From positions 1 through 5,249 of the forward strand of contig JAKSSZ010000048.1 in assembly GCA_024402835.1 (NCBI GenBank): a DNA stretch of 5,249 bases, in the 5' to 3' direction. The stretch is from Alphaproteobacteria bacterium. Lineage in GTDB: Bacteria > Pseudomonadota > Alphaproteobacteria > Rs-D84. Both the position numbers and the translations under genes were made by a program. This document shows positions 1 to 5,249 of this stretch, in pieces. Below the pieces are notes generated by a model. The model searched no databases. It had not been told where the DNA came from and worked only from the letters and a program-made list of their open reading frames with translations. The first letter of the stretch is position 1, and every line of letters begins with the position of its first letter.

Positions 1-128
1 TTCGAACTATTGTAAAATCATTAAAAACACTCGAACCAAGCAAGATGTTACAAAAACAACTTAAAAGTGCTCTAAGCGATCTTTTTATTCAAATTGGTTG
101 GGGTCGGTGGGCGAGATTTATAAATTAA
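1..128 (+). CDS. 3' end of an unrecognised gene entering from the left edge
   Basis: The frame starting at base 3 is open from the window edge to a TAA at 126-128, giving 41 residues with no internal stop. The other two forward frames close early. The first part (reading TIVKSLKTLEPSKMLQKQLK, then SALSDLFI) looks like ordinary amphipathic helical protein sequence, so I read it as a true C-terminus. The last dozen residues (IGWGRWARFIN) are encoded by the inverted-repeat arm at 94-119, differ in composition from the rest, and may replace the original C-terminus. The gene converges with the ABC-F gene and overlaps its 3' end by 11 bases. I do not recognise a family; the visible part is too short to assign a function. 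A chance open frame cannot be excluded. Confidence 0.45.
   Translation, partial: RTIVKSLKTLEPSKMLQKQLKSALSDLFIQIGWGRWARFIN
94..119 (+). repeat. Left arm of inverted repeat bounding the ABC-F module
   Basis: The plus strand here begins TTGGTTGGGGTCGG, then TGGGCGAGATTT. The minus strand of 1656-1681 begins with the same sequence, with 23 of 26 bases identical (differences at 108, 114 and 119). Both arms read inward toward the ABC-F gene. The G-rich core stands out from the AT-rich surroundings. It supplies the last codons of the left-hand gene and touches the ABC-F stop codon at 118-120. The outer flanks both show AAA next to the arm (91-93 and 1682-1684), which could be a 3-base target duplication but is uninformative in AT-rich DNA. 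Confidence 0.7.
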
Positions 129-1500
129 CTATTTTATCTATATTGATGTTTTTTACAAACATTTCATCGTGTGACACCAATAAGATTGCACCACGATATT
201 GGTTTAGTGCATCTTCTAATATGGATATACTTTTGATTTCAAGGTTATTTGTTGGCTCGTCCAATATCAGCAAATCTGGCTGATTATTTCCACCCAGAAT
301 TGCAGCCAACGTTGCCTTTAATAATTCGCCACCTGACAATGTTCCGACTTTTTGCATTGACGCATCGCCACGAAAACCGAAATTCGCAGCAATCATATGT
401 GCATCGTGTTTAAGACATCCAGATACAGTCATTATATTTTCAATAATGTTTTTATTTTTATCCAGGTTTGATAAATCTTGGTTTATATGTGCGATTTTGC
501 TAAATGTTTTGATGGTTCCAGATTGTGGCTTTAAGGCACCATAAATAAGTTTTAGTAATGTTGACTTTCCAGAACCATTTTTCCCAACCAAATGCACCCT
601 TTGCCCGCCGTATAAAGACAAACTAAAATTATGAAAAATCAGTTTATCATTATACGCAAAACATAAATCGGCAATTTGCACTAATTCCTTGCTGTAAAAT
701 GGTTTATTCGGTACTGGAATTTTAATTGTTTCATTTCGCATTTGTTCAGATAAAGATTTCTGCGACCTAATCTGTTCATCTAACTTTTTTTGAATAATAG
801 AACGCTTTTTTGCCTCGGTCTCTATACTTTTTCCTTTTAATGCATTTTGTTCCAATCTGCTGCGACGCGAACTTGCAATTTCTTTTTGTTGTTTATATTC
901 ATGATGTTGTCTGGTATTTTGTGCGATGTTCAGTGAATTATTTAATCGGGCAATAGATTTTTGAGTGTTAGTATATTTGGAATACAGATTATCTGATTCA
1001 ATCTGTTTTTGTTCCAAATAGAAATCATAATTTCCACCATATACTTTCAGTTTGCCATTTTGTAATTCAACTATCTTATCCACTTGTTGCAATAATTCCC
1101 TATCGTGCGAAACAATAACTGCGCCATGCGGATAGGCATTTAGTTGACTGAAAAACACTTGTTTGGCATCACTATCCAGATTATTGGTTGGTTCATCTAA
1201 TAACAAAACATCGGCATCACTTTCAAATGCGCGCATCAGGGCAAACATTTGCTGTTCACCACCACTTTTTGAATCACTCGCATTTATTTGATTCAACATA
1301 TATACACGTGCATCTTTGTTTATATTGCCAGAATCGGGCAACAAGTCCCCAGATAACAACTTTAATAAAGTTGTTTTGCCACATCCGTTGTTGCCAATAA
1401 TCGCCACATGTTCGTTATTGCTAAAAACGAAAGAAACATCATCCAACAAATTATTGTCGTTATATCCAAAAAATACTTTTGATAAAGAAATAGAAGCCAT
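118..1500 (-). CDS. ABC-F family ATPase, possibly antibiotic-resistance (ribosome protection) type
   Basis: This 460-residue protein has two ATP-binding cassettes and no membrane segments, the ABC-F plan: soluble ATPases that bind the ribosomal E site and act in translation or in ribosome protection against drugs. Cassette 1 has Walker A GNNGCGKT (36-43), signature KSGGEQ (78-83), Walker B VLLLDEP (98-104) and SHD (131-133). A charged, Arg/Lys/Gln-rich linker of about 105 residues (160-265) follows a GNYDFYLEQK element. Cassette 2 has Walker A GKNGSGKS (306-313), LSGGE (388-392), LLILDEP (410-416) and SHD (443-445). Both catalytic glutamates are present, so hydrolysis should be intact. In cassette 1 only about 36 residues separate Walker A from the signature, so the EttA-type arm is absent. 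The short size, the K/M-SGGE first signature and the linker style recall Msr/Vga/Lsa-type resistance proteins from memory; that subfamily call is inference. The ATG at 1500 follows AAAGGG at seven bases; an in-frame stop lies 25-27 bases upstream of it. Confidence 0.93.
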   Translation of the reverse strand: MASISLSKVFFGYNDNNLLDDVSFVFSNNEHVAIIGNNGCGKTTLLKLLSGDLLPDSGNINKDARVYMLNQINASDSKSGGEQQMFALMRAFESDADVLLLDEPTNNLDSDAKQVFFSQLNAYPHGAVIVSHDRELLQQVDKIVELQNGKLKVYGGNYDFYLEQKQIESDNLYSKYTNTQKSIARLNNSLNIAQNTRQHHEYKQQKEIASSRRSRLEQNALKGKSIETEAKKRSIIQKKLDEQIRSQKSLSEQMRNETIKIPVPNKPFYSKELVQIADLCFAYNDKLIFHNFSLSLYGGQRVHLVGKNGSGKSTLLKLIYGALKPQSGTIKTFSKIAHINQDLSNLDKNKNIIENIMTVSGCLKHDAHMIAANFGFRGDASMQKVGTLSGGELLKATLAAILGGNNQPDLLILDEPTNNLEIKSISILEDALNQYRGAILLVSHDEMFVKNINIDKIVNL

Positions 1501-1507
1501 AATAAAA

Positions 1508-1513
1508 CCCTTT
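1508..1513 (-). promoter_or_regulatory. Ribosome binding site of the ABC-F gene
   Basis: The minus strand reads AAAGGG seven bases before the ATG at 1500. It is the only purine-rich site near the start and lies directly against the base of the leader hairpin at 1514-1532, so access to it could be modulated by that structure. Confidence 0.7.
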
Positions 1514-1549
1514 TTTATTGCAATTCAATAAACACATATTGCTATGTGT
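1514..1549 (-). promoter_or_regulatory. Two adjacent hairpins in the ABC-F leader
   Basis: On the minus strand two perfect 7-bp stems follow each other. The first is ACACATA-GCAA-TATGTGT (1532-1549). The second is TTTATTG-AATTG-CAATAAA (1514-1532), which abuts the AAAGGG ribosome binding site. The two stems share base 1532, so they would compete at their junction, and the GCAAT of the first loop can alternatively pair with ATTGC in the second. No U-run follows, so this is not an intrinsic terminator in the direction of transcription. A translational control leader, as found on many ABC-F resistance genes, is possible. In DNA this AT-rich such stems can also arise by chance. Confidence 0.35.
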
Positions 1550-1613
1550 GATCTATAAAAAATTACAATATTATATACGCATCGGGTTTTATCCTTTTTT
1601 ATTTGACAAGATT

Positions 1614-1641
1614 ATTGTAGTACACAAATTTTAAAAAGCAA
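1614..1641 (-). promoter_or_regulatory. Candidate promoter of the ABC-F gene
   Basis: On the minus strand TTGCTT (1636-1641) and TACAAT (1614-1619) are separated by 16 bases, a plausible sigma-70-type pair. It would give a leader of roughly 107 bases containing the hairpins at 1514-1549. A second possible -10, a perfect TATAAT at 1570-1575, lies closer to the gene but has no good -35 at the right spacing. Either candidate places the promoter inside the inverted-repeat-bounded segment. Confidence 0.35.
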
Positions 1642-1656
1642 TTGTTTTTCAACTCG

Positions 1657-1681
1657 AATTTCGCCCGCCGACCCCAACCAA
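1657..1681 (-). repeat. Right arm of inverted repeat bounding the ABC-F module
   Basis: The minus strand reads TTGGTTGGGGTCGG, then CGGGCGAAATT, matching the plus strand of 94-118 with two differences in 25 bases. The two arms enclose about 1.59 kb that carries only the ABC-F gene, its leader and its candidate promoter. The outer eight bases (1674-1681) are also the first eight bases of the 78-base direct repeat, so the two repeat systems meet here. Confidence 0.7.
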
Positions 1682-1751
1682 AAAGTTTTTATAAAAAAAT
1701 CCTAATCTCTTTCTATACTTTTTCGTAATGAATGTCCATGGCGACGACTTT
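1674..1751 (-). repeat. 78-base direct repeat, copy 1 (downstream of the autotransporter)
   Basis: This block equals 4986-5063 at 77 of 78 positions, in the same orientation at an offset of 3312 bases. The only difference is base 1702 (C) versus 5014 (T). In copy 2 the repeat encodes the last 16 codons, the stop and the first 3' bases of the right-hand gene; here the same sequence is detached from any gene start. The difference turns the stop TAA of copy 2 into TAG, so a stop is kept. The repeat ends six bases from the autotransporter stop codon. Confidence 0.95.
1702..1749 (-). pseudogene. Orphan 3' remnant of the right-hand gene
   Basis: Read on the minus strand, this stretch encodes SRRHGHSLRKSIERD and a TAG stop, identical in protein to the C-terminus of the gene at 5014-5249. 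An in-frame TAA sits immediately upstream (1750-1752) and there is no start codon or ribosome binding site, so it cannot be expressed alone. It is best read as the displaced or duplicated tail left when the autotransporter segment was inserted or when the region was duplicated. Confidence 0.8.
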
Positions 1752-1757
1752 ATTAAA

Positions 1758-4700
1758 TTAGAATTCGTATCTGAATTCTATTGAACCGTTCCAGCCTGTT
1801 CTGCCAACATCATGACGGTTTACTTTAGCCCCCAGATAGAATGCATCGGTTACAGATTTATCAATACCAATTCCATATTCAACATAGTTCTTGGTGCTGA
1901 TATTTTGTAATGCGATATCATTTGCCGTTATATCGGCACCGTTATCCATTACGATAGCGTATTTACCCTGAACAGAACCTGTCCAACCATCTGCAATTAC
2001 CGCAGAAAGTTTTAATCCCGGATCAACTTCAAAGAAATTCAAATTATTTGTTGCAATTTTGACACCAGATACAGATGTGTAATCTTTGGTATTTACCAAA
2101 GTATATCCACCATACACATTTGGTTGTAATACCACAGAATCAGTTATTGCATAATTGTATCCCGTTTTTAATCCTGTACCCAACCAGAGTGTGCTAAATC
2201 TGTCTGTGCCATACATATTGTTTGCTTTGTTCTTTAACAAACCACCATTGACGGTTGCAGTTAGGAAGGCATCTCCCAATGTTAAAGCAGAACTTAAACC
2301 AACATAACCACCATTTTGGTCTATGTCATTATCAGTATATTTTTGTTTTCCGCCGATATAACCAGCATAAGCACCAAAGACGATGCCACAATCACCGCAT
2401 GTGATTTTGTTGGTATTATATCCACCAACAACTGTAAAAGCCTTGGAATCAATGTTTTCAAAGTTGTTGAATTCCACATCATCATTTAATCCCATAACCT
2501 TGACCCAAGCATTATTAGCTTTTGGCATATCACCCGCCGCCAGTCCTTTTTCACTATCGGTTACAGCCCCATACAACTTATCCATCGCTAATCCGGCAAT
2601 TTGACCGGTAATACTGGCGGTTGTTTGCGCCATCGTGGATGGAGCATATAAGTATGGGTTTGCCTGTTCTGTTCGGGTAAATGTGATTTTACCATCAGCA
2701 GTGCTATACTTGGCATCATAGATATATATCGGAGAATATTTAAGTCCGTTTAGTTCTCCTGATACTTTACTATAAACATCTGAGTCTGTCCCTTCTACAA
2801 ACAAACTCAAAGAAACCTTATCTTGTGTTGCGTCGGATAATAGCTTAATACCAGAAATTTTTAACACACCAGCACTAATGCTTGCTACTCTTAATTGATC
2901 TATTTTGCCATCACCGGCCAAATCTGCATCAATAAGCAATTGGTTTTCACCATCCAATTCTATACGAGAAACTTCCAAGGTTTCAATTGAATTATTTTGT
3001 AAGTTAACTGTTGAATTAATGAGTCCTAATTCAGTGTTAATTTTTTGTTCACCACCTTTCTCACCAAAACCTAAAATAGCTGAATTAGTTAAGGTTACCA
3101 GATCTACCTCTAATACACCATTCACTTTCATTTTGGCATTATCCACATATAATGCTTTTTGTGTAAAATTGCCATTAGAATTTACTGTACCACCGTAGAT
3201 ATAAGTTTGACCTTTTGCATCATCAGAAACATCAGAAACATTATAAAGATTGACCGTACCTGTTGTTTTATGTTCATCATGCCCGTCGCCATTGATGTAT
3301 AAAATTCCTGTATTATAAATACCATCAACATCTTTTGCCTCACTTGGTAATTTTTGAGTTGTCTTATCTTTACCTAAAAAGGTAATACTATGGTTGGCAT
3401 CGGCATACAAACCAACAGTTTTTTCATTATAATTATAAATAGCACCACCAAGACCGTTTTCTGCCGTTACATAGTTTCCGTCAAATGTAATATTCTTATC
3501 ATTTTCTGCTACAAAATTTATTGTATTGAAATTATAAACAGCACCGCCATTAGTAGCAGAGTTATTCGTAAAGTTTCCTGTTACCTTCGTTATTGTCTTG
3601 GTATTAAAAATTGCTCCACCATTTACAGAAGCAGAATTAGATTCAAAATTACCGACTATACTTGAGATTGAACCAGTATTATGAATTGCTCCACCCCCAG
3701 TAACGCCTGTTCCTTTAGAAGAATTTGACTTAAAATTAACTTTTATGTTATTTATTGTGCCTTGGTTCTGAATTGCACCACCTGAAGCACTTGCGGAGTT
3801 AAACTCAAAATCTCCTGATATATCATTAATTATACCGGCGCTATTAGTAATCGCACCACCATTTTTAGCTTCATTATCTTTAAAAACACCTGTTATATTA
3901 CCTATATTGCCACTACTATAAATAGCGCCACCATAACCTTCTTTAGCTGTGTTGCCGGTAAAATTACTAGATATACTTGTGATTGTTCCTTCATTCTTAA
4001 TAGCACCACCATCACGTTTCTCAGCTAAGTTACCTGTGAAACCACCCTCTTCGCTTAATATACGCATAATCTTAGCTTCACTAGCATTGTATATAGCGCC
4101 ACCATTTTTAGTTGCAATGTTATCTTTAAAATTACCAAATATACCATCTACATCATCACCAATCGTACCAGCGTTATAAATAGCACCACCATTGTTGGTT
4201 GCAGAATTCTCACTAAAATTACTCGCTATGGTTGTTATATTACCACCATTATAAATTGCCCCACCGGTTTGAGCAGCATTACCAATAAAAGTAATACTTT
4301 TGCCGGTGTCGGCAGATAAACCAACAGTGCCCTGGTCACCATTAAATATCGCCCCACCAAAAGAATCACGAGCGCTATTGCCTTCAAATTTAATATCACT
4401 ATCGGTTGCTTTTAAATTTAGTGTACCACAGTTACCGATAGCACCAATGTCATCATTATAAATAAATTTTTTCATAGTGATATTTTGGAGTGTTAAATTT
4501 CTATCTTGAGCAACATTCAATCCGTAATATGCACCATTACCACTTAATGTATGATTTTTACCATCGATAGTGAGTAGCTCACGCACTATTTCAATGTCTG
4601 CTTCATTATTTCCACGTGTGATATCATTCATAATATTTATTGTGGCTGGTCCCATTGTACCATTAGCATTAGTTGCTAACTCTGCCCAACTCGTAACCGA

Positions 4701-4838
4701 TACAAGATCACTTGCAAACGCAGAACCCGCCCCGAACGCACCGATAAACACACTTGCGTTGATAATTGCACATTTTATTAAAATTGAACGATATTTTGCG
4801 GATAATATACGAATTCCGGTTTTGGTTAAACTGCGCAT
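1758..4838 (-). CDS. Autotransporter with GGAI-repeat beta-helix passenger
   Basis: This 1026-residue protein is a type Va secretion system in one chain: the C-terminal barrel inserts in the outer membrane and the passenger is exposed outside. The start is Met at 4838, because GGGAG sits six bases upstream; an in-frame ATG at 4853 has no ribosome binding site. Residues 1-42 form a long basic signal peptide with a hydrophobic core (about 19-41) and a likely cut after AFA (40-42). Residues 43-150 begin a beta-helix, followed by twelve GGA[IV] repeats (161-470) with companion FxxN motifs as in chlamydial Pmp-type passengers. A non-repetitive, beta-rich segment follows (about 475-730). A helical linker (about 735-770) leads to the barrel (about 775-1026), ending FRYEF with a terminal aromatic. 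A CGDC motif (814-817) in an early barrel turn is unusual. The precise ligand is unknown; adhesin-like function is inference. The gene stands alone with its own promoter. Confidence 0.94.
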   Translation of the reverse strand: MRSLTKTGIRILSAKYRSILIKCAIINASVFIGAFGAGSAFASDLVSVTSWAELATNANGTMGPATINIMNDITRGNNEADIEIVRELLTIDGKNHTLSGNGAYYGLNVAQDRNLTLQNITMKKFIYNDDIGAIGNCGTLNLKATDSDIKFEGNSARDSFGGAIFNGDQGTVGLSADTGKSITFIGNAAQTGGAIYNGGNITTIASNFSENSATNNGGAIYNAGTIGDDVDGIFGNFKDNIATKNGGAIYNASEAKIMRILSEEGGFTGNLAEKRDGGAIKNEGTITSISSNFTGNTAKEGYGGAIYSSGNIGNITGVFKDNEAKNGGAITNSAGIINDISGDFEFNSASASGGAIQNQGTINNIKVNFKSNSSKGTGVTGGGAIHNTGSISSIVGNFESNSASVNGGAIFNTKTITKVTGNFTNNSATNGGAVYNFNTINFVAENDKNITFDGNYVTAENGLGGAIYNYNEKTVGLYADANHSITFLGKDKTTQKLPSEAKDVDGIYNTGILYINGDGHDEHKTTGTVNLYNVSDVSDDAKGQTYIYGGTVNSNGNFTQKALYVDNAKMKVNGVLEVDLVTLTNSAILGFGEKGGEQKINTELGLINSTVNLQNNSIETLEVSRIELDGENQLLIDADLAGDGKIDQLRVASISAGVLKISGIKLLSDATQDKVSLSLFVEGTDSDVYSKVSGELNGLKYSPIYIYDAKYSTADGKITFTRTEQANPYLYAPSTMAQTTASITGQIAGLAMDKLYGAVTDSEKGLAAGDMPKANNAWVKVMGLNDDVEFNNFENIDSKAFTVVGGYNTNKITCGDCGIVFGAYAGYIGGKQKYTDNDIDQNGGYVGLSSALTLGDAFLTATVNGGLLKNKANNMYGTDRFSTLWLGTGLKTGYNYAITDSVVLQPNVYGGYTLVNTKDYTSVSGVKIATNNLNFFEVDPGLKLSAVIADGWTGSVQGKYAIVMDNGADITANDIALQNISTKNYVEYGIGIDKSVTDAFYLGAKVNRHDVGRTGWNGSIEFRYEF
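3432..4358 (-). repeat. Twelve GGAI-type passenger repeats within the autotransporter
   Basis: Twelve GGAI/GGAV motifs start at residues 161, 192, 217, 246, 277, 303, 327, 353, 382, 407, 431 and 464 of the 1026-residue protein, a period of 24-33. Most are followed by YN, FN or another residue plus N, and most are preceded by FxxNSA-like elements. Motif codons vary synonymously: Gly-Gly-Ala-Ile appears as several codon combinations, so the units are old and held by protein-level selection rather than being fresh DNA slippage copies. Each unit probably forms one turn of a right-handed parallel beta-helix. Confidence 0.9.
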
Positions 4839-4844
4839 GACAAA

Positions 4845-4849
4845 CTCCC
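4845..4849 (-). promoter_or_regulatory. Ribosome binding site that decides the autotransporter start
   Basis: GGGAG on the minus strand lies six bases before the ATG at 4838. The ATG at 4853, which would add five residues (MWEFV), has only A/T-rich sequence upstream. The site itself lies inside that longer reading frame, which supports the shorter protein. Confidence 0.8.
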
Positions 4850-4877
4850 ACATTTGAAATAAATTACTTTTAATAAA

Positions 4878-4906
4878 ATTGTATCACATAAATAGGCATA
4901 AAACAA
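4878..4906 (-). promoter_or_regulatory. Promoter of the autotransporter gene
   Basis: On the minus strand TTGTTT (4901-4906) is followed after exactly 17 bases by TACAAT (4878-4883), and TGA directly before the -10 makes an extended -10 (TGATACAAT). Transcription would start near 4871, giving a leader of about 33 bases that carries the GGGAG site. No clear operator or hairpin was seen in the rest of 4854-4985. Confidence 0.65.
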
Positions 4907-4985
4907 TGTAAGAGTTTTCACAAAACAACAAAAACGCTATAACTAATATCCAACAGACAAAGACAATAGAATTAAGCACCCAATA

Positions 4986-5063
4986 CCAACCAAAAAGTTT
5001 TTATAAAAAAATCTTAATCTCTTTCTATACTTTTTCGTAATGAATGTCCATGGCGACGACTTT
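4986..5063 (-). repeat. 78-base direct repeat, copy 2 (3' end of the right-hand gene)
   Basis: This is the counterpart of 1674-1751. It contains the last 16 codons and TAA stop of the right-hand gene and 28 bases beyond it, including an A/T-rich tract (AAAAAGTTTTTATAAAAAAA on the plus strand). Identity with copy 1 stops sharply at both ends; beyond 4986 only a weak resemblance to the G-rich inverted-repeat arm remains. The A/T tract could help end transcription but has no GC stem, so I do not call it a terminator. Confidence 0.95.
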
Positions 5064-5249
5064 TCTTGATAATATCATCCATCGTTTTAATTTGTTCAAG
5101 TTGGTCAATATCTATGATATCAATTACTTCATACGGTTTATCTTTGATAGCGTTTAATATATGAAAAACAGGTTTACCCACTTCAACTGATTGTTTTAAC
5201 ATTTTTTGAAAATCTTGATTATTTACATTTTTACGACGTGGTTCAAATA
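5014..5249 (-). CDS. C-terminal part of an unrecognised gene, running off the right edge
   Basis: The minus-strand frame ending at the TAA 5014-5016 is open to the window edge, 78 complete codons, starting FEPRRKNVNNQDFQK before the first internal Met at 5202. That Met has no clear ribosome binding site, so the real protein is probably longer than 62 residues and begins outside the window. The visible part is soluble and charged, with an acidic middle (EVIDIIDIDQLEQIKTMDDI) and a basic tail (KKSRRHGHSLRKSIERD). The last 16 residues lie in the 78-base direct repeat. I do not recognise the family. Its 3' end behaves like the target of an integration or duplication event. Confidence 0.65.
   Translation of the reverse strand, partial: FEPRRKNVNNQDFQKMLKQSVEVGKPVFHILNAIKDKPYEVIDIIDIDQLEQIKTMDDIIKKSRRHGHSLRKSIERD

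Noticed and set aside
98..283. Plus-strand 61-codon frame and other plus-strand frames opposite the ABC-F and autotransporter genes
   Set aside because: They lie antisense to strong conserved domains, lack ribosome binding sites and show no recognisable protein features.
1448..1545. 25-codon minus-strand frame starting at the ATG in the first leader hairpin and running into the ABC-F gene in another frame
   Set aside because: It has no ribosome binding site and its product (MCLLNCNKKG...) looks like a chance frame.
1651..1680. tRNA-like 3' end (TCGAA followed by GACCCCA-A-CCA on the plus strand)
   Set aside because: The TCGAA is not at T-loop distance from the acceptor, no T stem forms, and no upstream cloverleaf arms are present.
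1660..1751. Integron attC site after the autotransporter
   Set aside because: The core comes close to the RYYYAAC/GTTRRRY pattern but misses it at one base, and there is no internal dyad pairing the two ends.
3432..4358. CRISPR-like periodic repeats
   Set aside because: The periodicity is protein-level (GGAI motifs) with variable spacing and synonymous codons, inside a continuous reading frame.
4992..5011. Rho-independent terminator at the A/T tract of the direct repeat
   Set aside because: AAAAAGTTTTT can fold only as a weak A/T stem with no GC pairs; the same tract recurs at 1680-1699 as part of the repeat.

Overview
The window looks like AT-rich chromosomal DNA from a Gram-negative bacterium. 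The Gram-negative call rests on a complete classical (type Va) autotransporter with a signal peptide, a beta-helix passenger and an outer-membrane barrel ending in phenylalanine. The low GC and the passenger style would suit an uncultured host-associated proteobacterium, possibly alphaproteobacterial, but nothing here fixes the taxon.

Layout. (1) Positions 1-128, plus strand: the 3' end of an unrecognised gene entering from the left. (2) 118-1500, minus strand: a complete 460-residue ABC-F ATPase, convergent with and overlapping the first gene by 11 bases, with its leader and candidate promoter in 1501-1641. (3) 1642-1757: an intergenic block holding one arm of an inverted repeat and one copy of a 78-base direct repeat. 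(4) 1758-4838, minus strand: a 1026-residue autotransporter with twelve GGAI/GGAV-type passenger repeats, its own start-proximal Shine-Dalgarno and a good sigma-70-type promoter at 4878-4906. (5) 4986-5249, minus strand: the second copy of the 78-base repeat, which forms the last 16 codons of an unrecognised gene entering from the right.

The most notable structure is the architecture rather than any one gene. The autotransporter with its promoter lies exactly between two 77/78-identical direct repeats that duplicate the 3' end of the right-hand gene, as expected for gene-restoring site-specific integration or a segmental duplication. The ABC-F gene with its promoter lies between 25-base inverted repeats (94-118 and 1657-1681). 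The inner arm of the inverted repeat overlaps the inner direct repeat, so both modules meet at the same TTGGTTGG-type boundary. No recombinase or transposase is visible in the window.

The genes do not form an obvious pathway. The ABC-F protein is probably a cytosolic ribosome-associated factor, perhaps antibiotic-protective, and the autotransporter is probably a surface adhesin-like protein. What links them is that each appears to be a compact, self-promoted accessory module.
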